The notes under the pieces: generated by a model
Databases searched by the model: none
What the model was told of the DNA's origin: nothing
Seen by the model: the letters and a program-made list of their open reading frames with translations, nothing else
Position numbers and translations under genes: made by a program
In this document: positions 9,656 to 17,044 of the stretch, in pieces
Position numbering within the stretch: the stretch's first letter is position 1
Layout of the letters: every line of letters starts with the position of its first letter
Source: a virus
DNA length: 31,305 nucleotides
Direction: 5' to 3' (one strand)
Virus record (IMG/VR): IMGVR_UViG_3300023196_002844
Coordinates: 1 to 31,305 of that record

Positions 9656-10027
9656 ATGGCCAATCCCAATCTAGTAGAAGCTTCCGTATTAAAGGGGCAT
9701 ACAGTCATTAGACAATTAGATACTACCACTACCACTGGTATTGTTACTTGTCCTTCTAGCACAATTTACAAAATAAATTCCATTTATGCTGTAAATATTG
9801 ATGGAAGTAACAATGTTGATATAACTATTAAATTTTTTGATGCTGATACTGGTGGAAGTGGAACTAGTTATGACATTGCAAGCACAGTAGTTCTTCCTGC
9901 GGATGCAACATTAACTGTCATTGCAAAAGACGCACCAATTTATCTTGAAGAAGGTGATAAAATTCTTGCTGGAGCAAGTTCTAATAGTGATGCAAATATT
10001 GTTGTGTCATGGGACGAAATTTCGTAG
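9656..10027 (+). CDS. Small virion-associated protein of unknown role (123 aa), paralogue 1
   Basis: 123 aa, starting MANPN and ending VSWDEIS. A second protein of exactly the same length, with matching ends (MANPN...VSYEVIS), is encoded at 25088-25459. Both have alternating hydrophobic strands, an IYKIN/IYKVN strand near residue 40 and an IYL(E/K)E strand near residue 97, consistent with a small all-beta fold (jelly-roll or Ig-like). Both sit among fibre genes. I know no function for the family; a small decoration, collar or fibre-tip protein is a guess from context. An exact late promoter motif precedes it, and a Gly-rich adhesin follows nine bases later. Confidence 0.7.
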   Translation: MANPNLVEASVLKGHTVIRQLDTTTTTGIVTCPSSTIYKINSIYAVNIDGSNNVDITIKFFDADTGGSGTSYDIASTVVLPADATLTVIAKDAPIYLEEGDKILAGASSNSDANIVVSWDEIS

Positions 10028-10036
10028 AGGAGAATT

Positions 10037-10900
10037 ATGGGAGTTCAAAGAAGAAGCGCAGGATTTATTGGTACAGATAGTAACACTTGGGTTACTTCTC
10101 CATCACCAGTTTATTATGGTATATGGGAACCTAATCTTGTTGTTCAATATAGTGAAGTAAACGAGTGGGCTAGCCCTGGATCATTACCAGCTCAAGAACC
10201 TATCAGTGCATTCCTTTACGGGCCTGCAGAACCTGCAGGATCTGGCCCAGGATCTATAACTATTCCAGCTAGCACACCACATGTCTACGTATTTGTCGCT
10301 GGTGGTGGCGGTGGTGGCGGTGTAGATCATGATGATGGCCAAGCACGTCCTGGAGGAACAGGAGGACAAAGATATGCATTATTTGCAAGGCCTGCAGTAG
10401 CGAATAGTGGACAAACCACTATGAACTACAACGTCGGAAACGGTGGTGCTGGAGCTCCTAATAGATCTAATGATGGCAATGGTGGTGGCGGTAATAACTC
10501 ATCAGTAACCTTTGGAAACTTTAATATGAGTGCCAACGGTGGCGGTGGTGGTTGTGGTAAATGTAATAGTAATGGAAGTACTGGGAACACAAACCAAAAT
10601 GGAACTGTTGTGTTTGGTGGCAACGGTGGTGCTGCGAATAATTATATGACAGGATCTAATGAACCAGCTAATTATGTACCTGTAGTTAATATTCCAGTAA
10701 GCAGTGAAGGCGTTAATTTTAGCAACGGTGCTCCTGGTGGTAACGGTGGATCACAACCCTCCCCTGGCGGCCCTGGTGGAGTCTATGTTAGATTTGGAAG
10801 AGGTATAAATGCTTCGACTGCCCCAGGATCTGGTAATGATTATGGCATACCTAATCCTTCATATGGCGTACCAGATGCGGCTAAATTGTTAGATATTTAA
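10037..10900 (+). CDS. Glycine-rich putative tip adhesin
   Basis: 287 aa with a strong ribosome site (AGAGGAGAATT before the ATG). Residues 1-75 are Gly-poor (MGVQRRSAGFIGTDSNTWV...) and probably attach the protein. After a VYVFVAGGGGGGG strand, residues about 88-250 are runs of Gly with Asn, Ser and Pro, the pattern of the Gly-rich domains proposed to fold as polyglycine II helices in phage adhesins. A CGKC pair (10553-10564) lies inside the Gly-rich part. It is followed at once by the first oxygenase cluster (two bases between stop and next ATG), so adhesin and oxygenases are probably on one transcript. Receptor unknown. Confidence 0.72.
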   Translation: MGVQRRSAGFIGTDSNTWVTSPSPVYYGIWEPNLVVQYSEVNEWASPGSLPAQEPISAFLYGPAEPAGSGPGSITIPASTPHVYVFVAGGGGGGGVDHDDGQARPGGTGGQRYALFARPAVANSGQTTMNYNVGNGGAGAPNRSNDGNGGGGNNSSVTFGNFNMSANGGGGGCGKCNSNGSTGNTNQNGTVVFGGNGGAANNYMTGSNEPANYVPVVNIPVSSEGVNFSNGAPGGNGGSQPSPGGPGGVYVRFGRGINASTAPGSGNDYGIPNPSYGVPDAAKLLDI

Positions 10901-10902
10901 TT

Positions 10903-11559
10903 ATGGAACAATTTATATTTACCAGAATGTTGAAAAATACATCCTGGTGTGAAGAAGGTATTAAATGGTTTGAAAAATTTAAAGATAAACAAACACCTGG
11001 AGTTTGCTCAAACGGATATAAAGGTGATGTTTTTGAGGACACTAAAAAATCCACCGACATAAGTGTCAGAATGGTGGATTTAAAGTGTAATATGTTTAAA
11101 CTGGAAGAAAAAGAAGATTTTTTTAAACCTATATTTACTGAAATAAAAGAATTATATTTTGATTATACAAAAATATATTCTGAAATATTAAATATGGATC
11201 GTCTTGAGATTATGCCAGTTTTTAATATGCAAAAATATATTGATGGTGGACACTTTAAACAATATCATTTTGAAAGTAGTAGTAGACTTACTAGGCATCG
11301 TGTGCTAGTGTGGATGATATACTTGAATGATGTAGAGGAGGGTGGAGAAACTTATTTTCCATATCTTGATCTACGATTCAAACCAAAAAAGGGGCAAATT
11401 TTATTGTGGCCTGCAGATTTTACTCATACGCATTGCGGAGAGGAAGTTATAGAAGGGCATAATAAATATATTATGACAGGATGGATCGGACTTACCCCAT
11501 CTTGCGTCAACGAAATTAATTTTAATAAATTACCTGAAGGTACGATTCTTTATGACTGA
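10903..11559 (+). CDS. 2OG-Fe(II) oxygenase, prolyl-4-hydroxylase-like, HxE variant
   Basis: 218 aa. The C-terminal half has the prolyl-4-hydroxylase double-stranded beta-helix order: MPVFNMQKYIDGGHF, YHFE (H122, E124), a VWMIYLNDVEEGGET strand, KPKKGQILLWPADFTHTH (H175 or H177 as distal ligand), then K188 in NKYIMTGW as the likely 2OG-binding base. The family normally has HxD; here the acid is Glu, which is rare and may lower activity or change the reaction. Members use O2 and 2-oxoglutarate to hydroxylate proteins or small molecules in the cytoplasm. It is the first gene of an overlapping set of five and follows a Gly-rich adhesin by two bases. The next gene starts eight bases before its stop. 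Substrate unknown. Confidence 0.82.
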   Translation: MEQFIFTRMLKNTSWCEEGIKWFEKFKDKQTPGVCSNGYKGDVFEDTKKSTDISVRMVDLKCNMFKLEEKEDFFKPIFTEIKELYFDYTKIYSEILNMDRLEIMPVFNMQKYIDGGHFKQYHFESSSRLTRHRVLVWMIYLNDVEEGGETYFPYLDLRFKPKKGQILLWPADFTHTHCGEEVIEGHNKYIMTGWIGLTPSCVNEINFNKLPEGTILYD

Positions 11560-12157
11560 AATAAATGAACTGGTAAATCTTTATCCAACACCAATATGTG
11601 TTCATAATTTTAATTCGGATATTTTTGTAAAATATAAGGGAGAAATTTTAAAAACTTACTCTGATATTTGTACTGATGAAAGTAATTCTTTTGTCACAAC
11701 TGATGATGGAAGCGATACTAATGAGCAAAAAACATCTATCGGATTCAATATATTTTCAAGAGAGGATTTGCAAGAATTAATTGGTGAATATTTTGTACCA
11801 CAAATTCTTCTTGATTATTGCATATCCTTATCAATTAAAATGCCTGGGCGATTGAGATTCTCACGTATTTGTAAACTTAAAAAAGGTGAGAAAAAAAGTT
11901 TTAAAGATCTTGGTTCTGTTTTATCATTAATTTTCGCAGTTCATTGTGATCCTGAGGATTGTATCGATATTATCAATCCTGCGTTTTATTTTCAGTCTAG
12001 TAAAATGATTCCTGAAATTATAAATGGAGCTAATGCACAAGTTATTTCTTTTCCTTTAGTTGGAAAAGCATATATGTTCCCATCAGCAACTAATTATGAT
12101 ATTGCAGCAAAAAATCAAGATTTGACATTTGTGCAACTAGGATTCATGTATGACTAA
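11552..12157 (+). CDS. Degenerate 2OG-Fe(II) oxygenase-like protein (probable pseudoenzyme)
   Basis: 201 aa, overlapping both neighbours by eight bases. It starts with LVNLYPTPICVHNF, like the (Y/F)PTPI opening of the phage 2OG-FeII_Oxy_5-type oxygenases, and keeps strands that fit the core (LSLIFAVHCDP, AQVISFPLVGKAYMFPS). Where relatives have HxH it reads KSFKD, and after the FPS strand there is no His and no Arg before the final LGFMYD. The iron and 2OG ligands therefore seem to be gone although the frame is intact. It could be a partner or scaffold for the enzymes beside it, or an unrelated protein with a chance resemblance. The assignment rests on pattern and position only. Confidence 0.5.
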   Translation: MTEINELVNLYPTPICVHNFNSDIFVKYKGEILKTYSDICTDESNSFVTTDDGSDTNEQKTSIGFNIFSREDLQELIGEYFVPQILLDYCISLSIKMPGRLRFSRICKLKKGEKKSFKDLGSVLSLIFAVHCDPEDCIDIINPAFYFQSSKMIPEIINGANAQVISFPLVGKAYMFPSATNYDIAAKNQDLTFVQLGFMYD

Positions 12158-12692
12158 TGTCTTACCATTTTTTGTTCCAATTTCAATATTAAAAGTTCAA
12201 AATTGGCAAGACAAAAGAAAAAAATTAGAGAAATCTTTGTTAGATTTAAGAAAAATAGATAGCAAAGATGAATTCATTAGTACAGATTATCATGATTTTA
12301 AAGGTGACAAGATAAATGCATCTGAAATATTTGAAGATGAACTAAATGAATTTTGCAAAACAATTAACGCAAGTTCTTTCAGTGTAAAAAAATCCTGGAT
12401 TGAAGATCAAGATAAGAATATGTACCATAGTGTTCATAATCATGGTGCAATAGGATTTAGTGCTATATGTTATTTAAATTTTGATCCAGAAGTTCATCGC
12501 TCCGTTAAATTTGTCTCTCCATTTAGTAATTGGCAGAATGGGGTTCAAATGGATTGGAGTCCAGAGGATGATGATATACAAGTAGAAGAATCAACCATTA
12601 TATTTTTTCCATCGTTTTTACTTCATTATACATTCTCTAATGTTTCGGATAAAAGAAGAACAGTAGTCTCATTTAATTTTGATTATGTTTAA
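12150..12692 (+). CDS. 2OG-Fe(II) oxygenase (HxH type, 2OG-FeII_Oxy_5-like)
   Basis: 180 aa. The motif set is clear: HNH (H96, H98) within SVHNHGAIGFSAICYLNF, then a VKFVSPF strand, then STIIFFPSFLLHYTF with distal H159, then KRRTVVSFNF with R169/R170 for 2-oxoglutarate. HxH instead of HxD is usual for this phage and marine-bacterial family. The N-terminal 75 residues are helical. It starts inside the stop of the preceding gene (ATGACTAA overlap) and shares eight bases with the next one, so it is translationally coupled. Likely a cytoplasmic hydroxylase; substrate unknown. Confidence 0.82.
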   Translation: MTNVLPFFVPISILKVQNWQDKRKKLEKSLLDLRKIDSKDEFISTDYHDFKGDKINASEIFEDELNEFCKTINASSFSVKKSWIEDQDKNMYHSVHNHGAIGFSAICYLNFDPEVHRSVKFVSPFSNWQNGVQMDWSPEDDDIQVEESTIIFFPSFLLHYTFSNVSDKRRTVVSFNFDYV

Positions 12693-13170
12693 TATAACAT
12701 CAGAACCAGTTCTTTATAAAAATTTCTATAATAACGTTGTAGAATGGGATGAGGCACTTCAGCATATTGATGCGCTTGAAAAGGATGGGGGAATAAATGA
12801 CAAATCAATTGTGTTGAAGCATAGTCATGGATTTATCTCATATAAAGCAGAAAGACTAGAGAGTGTTCAATCACTGTTTAAAATTTTACAAGAAAAAATA
12901 CATAATACAGATTACCCTGTTGCATCTGCACATCTTTATGGGGGTATAACTTCAAACAGTAAAGTATCTGAACGCCATTGTGATTATTGTCATGTCTGGT
13001 ATTGGCAATGTAAAGGACAGACTAAATGGATTATTGATGGTGAAAAATTTAATCCCCAATCTTTTATATTGAATGAAGGTGACTTAATATATGTACCACC
13101 CAAATTTAATCATGAAGTTATTCCTCTATCTCCAAGATTAGGTATATCGTTTGGATCAGAATTACGATGA
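12685..13170 (+). CDS. JmjC/cupin-like Fe(II) oxygenase
   Basis: 161 aa from the ATG at 12685; a TTG at 12679 is possible but unlikely, because the ATG gives the same eight-base overlap as the neighbouring junctions. The C-terminal half shows the JmjC/cupin_4 pattern: YGGITSNSKVSERHCD (H98, D100), WYWQCKGQTKWIIDG, a FILNEGDLIYVPPKFNHEV strand pair with distal H143, and a PRLGISFG end. In this class HxD...H binds Fe(II) and the reaction is hydroxylation, often of protein side chains (ribosomal oxygenases, for example). At 161 aa it is a minimal core. It is the only member of the row from this branch of the superfamily. Its last bases overlap the next gene by four (ATGA). Confidence 0.75.
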   Translation: MFNITSEPVLYKNFYNNVVEWDEALQHIDALEKDGGINDKSIVLKHSHGFISYKAERLESVQSLFKILQEKIHNTDYPVASAHLYGGITSNSKVSERHCDYCHVWYWQCKGQTKWIIDGEKFNPQSFILNEGDLIYVPPKFNHEVIPLSPRLGISFGSELR

Positions 13171-13679
13171 AATATAGAGTAGTTGATAATTTTATGCCGG
13201 AGGACTTTCATAGTGCTCTTTGGGAATTAGTGTCAAGTTTTAGGTTCCCTTGGTTTTATGGTGCAAAATCAAATTATAATCCAGAATGCCCATATATTGA
13301 ACAGAAAGATAGTTTAGATGATTATCATTTTGTACATCACTTCTACGATAATGATAAACCAGTTAGTCCTTTTCATGAGCAATTGATAGTTCCATTATTG
13401 GAAGAAATGGGTGCCATATCTAGTATAAGAATAAAAGCAAATTGGCACCCAAGAACTGAAACTGTTTATGAAAATCCTCTCCACAAAGATTATCCTTTTG
13501 AACATAAAGGAGCAGTCTATTATATAAACAGTAATGATGGATATACTATCTTTGAAGATGGGACAAAGATAGAAAGCGTTGCCAATAGAATGCTATTATT
13601 TGAATCATTTAATTTTCATCGCTCCACTACATGTACCAATGCAAGAGGACGATTCAATATAAATTTTAATTACTTCTAA
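13167..13679 (+). CDS. 2OG-Fe(II) oxygenase (FPWFY family), paralogue 1
   Basis: 170 aa. It has an N-terminal FRFPWFY box (residues 25-31), then IRIKANWHP, HKD (H106, D108), GAVYYINSNDGYTIFEDG, NRMLLFESFNFHRS (H151) and RGRFNINFNYF (R162). This is a full Fe and 2OG ligand set in the order of prolyl-4-hydroxylase-like phage enzymes. The protein at 29667 has the same FPWFY box and the same ligand spacing, so the two are paralogues placed at opposite ends of the island. The start overlaps the previous stop (ATGA). It closes the first oxygenase row; a fibre-associated gene follows 25 bases later. Substrate unknown. Confidence 0.82.
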   Translation: MKYRVVDNFMPEDFHSALWELVSSFRFPWFYGAKSNYNPECPYIEQKDSLDDYHFVHHFYDNDKPVSPFHEQLIVPLLEEMGAISSIRIKANWHPRTETVYENPLHKDYPFEHKGAVYYINSNDGYTIFEDGTKIESVANRMLLFESFNFHRSTTCTNARGRFNINFNYF

Positions 13680-13704
13680 ATACTAAAAAGAAGTATTGGA
13701 AAAA

Positions 13705-14367
13705 ATGGCACTTTACTCATATAAAGGAGCTGAACCTACTGAATTGCCCACTAGACTAAGAATTGCTCCAGAAGATGCTCCAAGTGGTGCTACAGAGACT
13801 CGTACTCGGTTAGACGAACTTAGTGATGACGAACTAAAAGATCTTAAGTTTATTCGTGTTGATCTTACAGAATATGATGATACAAAATATTATCGGGAAT
13901 GGGATTCTGAATTTTGTAAATATGATTTTCTTGAACTTGATAACCAAGAAAAGATAGCTAGACAGTATACTCCTCAACCAGATCTGGTTGCAGATTGGGT
14001 GGCTTTTGAAGAAAAATTTTCTTCACTTGAAATTAATAAAAAACTTTATGAATCTGGAGATCCATTTTTAGTTCAAATTATTTCTCAAACAAAATTGATG
14101 ATTACCTATATGAGATGTGGTGTCAAAATCCAGAATTCGTTAGGTGCTCCTAACTTACAGCAGGGTATTGATATTCTTTCTGTGATTGAAGAGAATGGAG
14201 TTACTCAGAATGATAGAGATCAATTCATTGCAGATATGAAGTTAACTAATTTAGATGCTGAAATCAATATTCCAACTGATGAATGGATGGAACATCATTG
14301 GTATGAAAACACTGGAGACATATTCACTTGTATTAAAGCAGATTCCCACAATATCGGGGGAGAATGA
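13705..14367 (+). CDS. Fibre-associated protein with YSYKGAEP N-terminus
   Basis: 220 aa from ATG 13705; a TTG nine bases upstream is in frame but less likely. The opening YSYKGAEPTELPTRLRI followed by TRTRLDELSDDELKDL parallels the YYAFGGAEPIYVESIKL...RTD...SDELADVG opening of the tail-assembly-chaperone-like protein at 25500. The rest is mainly helical and acidic (VADWVAFEEKFSSLEI..., VIEENGVTQNDRDQFIADM) and differs from that protein. It stands directly before a fibre gene, where phages often place fibre-assembly factors. I infer an assembly or accessory role; no enzyme motif was seen. A CTAAATA element at 13676-13682 could be a weak late promoter. Confidence 0.62.
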   Translation: MALYSYKGAEPTELPTRLRIAPEDAPSGATETRTRLDELSDDELKDLKFIRVDLTEYDDTKYYREWDSEFCKYDFLELDNQEKIARQYTPQPDLVADWVAFEEKFSSLEINKKLYESGDPFLVQIISQTKLMITYMRCGVKIQNSLGAPNLQQGIDILSVIEENGVTQNDRDQFIADMKLTNLDAEINIPTDEWMEHHWYENTGDIFTCIKADSHNIGGE

Positions 14368-14372
14368 ATGAC

Positions 14373-14380
14373 TATAAATA
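14373..14380 (+). promoter_or_regulatory. T4-type late promoter motif (TATAAATA)
   Basis: An exact TATAAATA follows the stop of the preceding gene and lies 33 bases before the fibre ATG at 14414, ahead of the second copy of the G-rich leader. Confidence 0.62.
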
Positions 14381-14394
14381 ATAAAAAGAATTTG

Positions 14395-14413
14395 CGGGGG
14401 AGAGTGAACCCAG
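14395..14413 (+). promoter_or_regulatory. Conserved leader/ribosome-binding segment, copy 2
   Basis: CGGGGGAGAGTGAACCCAG stands directly before the ATG. It differs at two of 19 positions from the segment at 8062-8080, which is also directly before a fibre ATG. GGGGGAGA is a strong ribosome-binding candidate. Confidence 0.5.
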
Positions 14414-15364
14414 ATGTCTAAAGTTAGAGCCGATAATTTTACTAACAGGGTAGGCACAGGTGCTCCAACCTTTCCACAAGGAGCCAATGTAACCGGTGTC
14501 GTCACTGCTACCACATTTAGTGGTAATGCAACCAGTGCAACAACAGCAACAACAGCAACAACAGCAACTAATGCTCAGGGACTTACTGGTTCTCCGAGTG
14601 TTACTGTAGCCACTGTTTCCGCAGCAGTTGTCAATACTACAGGTGATGTTTCCATTGGTGGTTCGCTAACTGTCAATGGCGACTTAACTACTATTAATAG
14701 TGTTGAGTTAAATATTGAAGATAAATTGGTAGGTATTGCATCTACTTCTTCACCAACAGACATCACTTGTGATGGTGCGGGACTTCAGATATTTGGTGCA
14801 ACCAATAAAACATTTACATGGGAAAGAGACACTGGATGTTTCGAATACAGTGAACCTAATAAGTTCAAAGGTGTCATTGAAACAGTAGCAATGGCTGCTA
14901 CCTCTAATGATGCTGCTGGTAGATTAATTGTTGAATGTGATTTAGCGCAAGCAACCACTTTTACTCACTCAATGTTGGGTGGAAATATTGGTATCGTTTC
15001 GTTTAAAAACTTACCAGCAGACAGTGGTGTTCAAAATGGAACTACTGCCACAATTATCTTCACTCAAAATTCCGCAGTTCCACAAGCTGGTGTAGGAAAT
15101 ACACAATTCCCTGCAGGTATTGGTACTTTCGTTACTGTTAAAGGATTTGAAAATGGATCTGCTATTGCAGGTGTCAATACCGCTTCCTTAGTTGCTGCAT
15201 CTGCTGGTTCTGCGTCAACTGTGTTCTTGTCAAATATTGCTAGTCAAAGAGACTTTGTTTCTTTCTTCATTCATTATAACGGTGGTACTAATACTGTTGC
15301 AAATAGTTATCAAGTATATGCCACTAAGAATGGCAACTTTGCTCAAGGTAATATCATAGTATAA
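14414..15364 (+). CDS. Tail fibre protein (repeat shaft with distinct C-terminal domain)
   Basis: 316 aa. Residues 1-60 (RADNFTNRVGTGAPTFPQG, then VTGVVTATTFSGNATS) match the start of a module also inside the fibre at 17816 (RADNYINSAGTGAPTFPSG). An Ala/Thr tract coded by a 9-base tandem repeat follows. Residues about 100-316 form a separate beta-rich domain with aromatic residues (KTFTWERDTGCFEY, FVSFFIHYNGG, NSYQVYATKNG), a likely fibre-end or head-binding domain. It has a late promoter and G-rich leader, and a Gly-rich adhesin follows ten bases later, giving a shaft-then-tip gene order. Confidence 0.78.
   Translation: MSKVRADNFTNRVGTGAPTFPQGANVTGVVTATTFSGNATSATTATTATTATNAQGLTGSPSVTVATVSAAVVNTTGDVSIGGSLTVNGDLTTINSVELNIEDKLVGIASTSSPTDITCDGAGLQIFGATNKTFTWERDTGCFEYSEPNKFKGVIETVAMAATSNDAAGRLIVECDLAQATTFTHSMLGGNIGIVSFKNLPADSGVQNGTTATIIFTQNSAVPQAGVGNTQFPAGIGTFVTVKGFENGSAIAGVNTASLVAASAGSASTVFLSNIASQRDFVSFFIHYNGGTNTVANSYQVYATKNGNFAQGNIIV
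14537..14568 (+). repeat. 9-base tandem repeat (GCAACAACA) in a fibre gene
   Basis: Three perfect GCAACAACA units and a partial fourth. It codes for an Ala-Thr-Thr tract. The unit is a multiple of three, so slippage would alter fibre length without shifting the frame. Confidence 0.85.
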
Positions 15365-15374
15365 TATAGTAGAT

Positions 15375-16340
15375 ATGAGTATTTTCAGCAACTTTTTTGT
15401 AAAACAAAAACCAATTTTTACTGGTTTGCGATTTGGTTTTGGTTCAGGTTCTGGCGAGGCGGCTCCAAAGCTTCCTGCGGTTGTTACCAGTAATGGAACT
15501 GTTGTTACAGTTGGTGATAAAACAATTCATATTTTTACTTCACCCGGAACACTAACCGTAGCGGATGGAAGTGTTGTTGCTGATTACTTAATTGTTGGTG
15601 GAGGTGGCTCAGGCGGAGGAGGAGCATCCCCTGGTGGTGGTGGAGGTGGTGCTGGTGGTATGTTGAATAGCACTGGTACTATACCTGTTGGAGTTCATGC
15701 TATTACTGTTGGTGATGGTGGTACTTTTGCCCCAGGTAGTGTTCAGTCAGGAGATCCATCTCAAATTGGATCTGTTTTTGTAGCTCAAGGAGGAGGACAT
15801 GGCAGCCGCACTGGCACTGGAGGAAATGGTGGATCCGGTGGTGGTGGTAATGGTGGAGATAACACACATCCTATGACTGGACCTGGGGGATATGGAAATA
15901 GAGAAACCGACACTAACAATGCAGTACCAGATCAAGGAAATAATGGAGGAAATAGTCACCCCTCTGGATCTGAAGGTTACGGAGGATCTGGTGCTGGCGG
16001 TGGCGGAGCTGGCGCTGGTGGTTCGAATGCACCTAATCCTCGGGGTGGTGGTAACGGTGGTAATGGGCTTCCTAATTCTTGGATTCCTAGTTCATATGGA
16101 ACAACTGGGCCATCACCTGGAAGATGGTTTTCAGGTGGAGGCGGTGGATCTTCCAGAAGTGACTCTGGTGGTAATTGGCCTAATCCTAGTGGAACTACTG
16201 GTGGATCCGGTGGTGGAGGCCGAGGAACAGGCCAAAGTAATCCTTCAGTGGCCGGAACCGCCAATACAGGTGGAGGTGGCGGAGATAACAGAAATGGTGG
16301 ATCAGGATTTGTTGCTATTAGAATAGATACTGAGCAGTAA
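15375..16340 (+). CDS. Glycine-rich tip adhesin with shared N-terminal docking motif
   Basis: 321 aa. The N-terminus KQKPIFTGLRFGFGSGSG belongs to a motif (KxKP-x-x-G-L/S-x-FG-x-G) that also begins the proteins at 19418, 20391 and 21993. After a VHIFTSPGTL-like strand pair (TIHIFTSPGTLTV), VADYLIVGGGGSGGGG opens a long Gly-rich domain (about 70-315) rich in Gly, Asn, Ser and Pro, ending in GGSGFVAIRI. A Gly-rich block between such strands is known in phage tip proteins and other secreted Gly-rich proteins. It directly follows a fibre gene, so it is a good candidate for a gp38-like adhesin on that fibre. Antisense proline-rich frames here are artefacts of the Gly codons. Confidence 0.75.
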   Translation: MSIFSNFFVKQKPIFTGLRFGFGSGSGEAAPKLPAVVTSNGTVVTVGDKTIHIFTSPGTLTVADGSVVADYLIVGGGGSGGGGASPGGGGGGAGGMLNSTGTIPVGVHAITVGDGGTFAPGSVQSGDPSQIGSVFVAQGGGHGSRTGTGGNGGSGGGGNGGDNTHPMTGPGGYGNRETDTNNAVPDQGNNGGNSHPSGSEGYGGSGAGGGGAGAGGSNAPNPRGGGNGGNGLPNSWIPSSYGTTGPSPGRWFSGGGGGSSRSDSGGNWPNPSGTTGGSGGGGRGTGQSNPSVAGTANTGGGGGDNRNGGSGFVAIRIDTEQ

Positions 16341-16364
16341 GGATTTTTATAGAATAGATTTATA

Positions 16365-16393
16365 TTGACATTCTAACTTAACTGATATATAAT
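16365..16393 (+). promoter_or_regulatory. Consensus host-type (sigma-70) promoter
   Basis: TTGACA at 16365-16370, a 17-base spacer and TATAAT at 16388-16393: a perfect consensus for the vegetative sigma factor. The start point would be near 16400, giving a leader of about 17 bases for the ATG at 16417. This is the form of cyanophage early promoters and differs from the TATAAATA late motifs around it. It implies that the two following oxygenases can be made early. Confidence 0.8.
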
Positions 16394-16416
16394 ACAATTG
16401 AATACATTATAGGTAT

Positions 16417-17043
16417 ATGGCATTTCAATCTGTTTGGTACTACACCGAATTGCCCCAAGATGTAATAGAGATTATTGAAAAAGAGTTGTCTGTGCAGTTT
16501 GATCCCCAAATGGCAGACTCTAAACTACATGGTGATGCTCTGAATAAAGAGAAAAGGAACTCACAAAATGCCTGGATCCCTACCACTCATTGGATTGGTG
16601 GATTTATGTGGCATTATATTCAGAGAGCAAATCGTGAGAACTTTCTATATGATTTAAAATGTATTGATGGGGAATCAATGCAATATACTCGGTATGGTGA
16701 AGGACAATTTTATGGATGGCATAATGATGCTGGACTTTCTACTCAATACAAACCCGTAACCGCTGGTAATAGAGGATTTGACGGTGGTATTGCACAAGAT
16801 TTTATGAATGAAAATTGTGAGATGGTTCGTAAATTATCTTTTTCATTACAACTCTCTGATCCAGATGATTATGAGGGAGGAAATGTACAACTTCTTGATG
16901 AAGCAGGTAATAATTATTTTGCACCACGAAGACGTGGTTCGGTTATTCTATTTGACTCTCGCACACAACACCGAGTTCTGAAAGTTACGAAAGGTGTTCG
17001 TAAGTCTATTGTCGGATGGACTGTTGGCCCTCGTTGGAAGTAA
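16417..17043 (+). CDS. 2OG-Fe(II) oxygenase, PKHD/prolyl hydroxylase-type, early gene
   Basis: 208 aa. WHND (H102, D104) in YGWHNDAGLS, LSFSLQLSDPDDYEGGNVQL as the central strands, RRRGSVILFDSRTQHRV with distal H185, and RKSIVGWTVGP with the 2OG-binding base (R195 or K196). This closely fits the PKHD-type/prolyl-4-hydroxylase family commonly seen in T4-like cyanophages. Members hydroxylate protein or peptide targets; the phage substrate is not known. Unlike the other oxygenases here, it has its own perfect sigma-70 promoter and codon use closer to ordinary phage genes. The next oxygenase starts one base after its stop. Confidence 0.88.
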   Translation: MAFQSVWYYTELPQDVIEIIEKELSVQFDPQMADSKLHGDALNKEKRNSQNAWIPTTHWIGGFMWHYIQRANRENFLYDLKCIDGESMQYTRYGEGQFYGWHNDAGLSTQYKPVTAGNRGFDGGIAQDFMNENCEMVRKLSFSLQLSDPDDYEGGNVQLLDEAGNNYFAPRRRGSVILFDSRTQHRVLKVTKGVRKSIVGWTVGPRWK

Positions 17044-17044
17044 T

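Noticed and set aside
15977-16264. Antisense proline-rich open frame (similar ones at 8398-8787, 10426-10623, 20603-20869 and 26508-26732)
   Set aside because: These are mirror images of Gly codon runs (GGT/GGA read as ACC/TCC or CCA/CCT); they have no start signals and lie inside clear genes on the other strand.
16994-17044. Upstream extension of the second early oxygenase
   Set aside because: The frame is open back to an ATG inside the preceding gene, but that stretch is a shadow of the hydroxylase C-terminus; the ATG at 17045 follows the stop directly.
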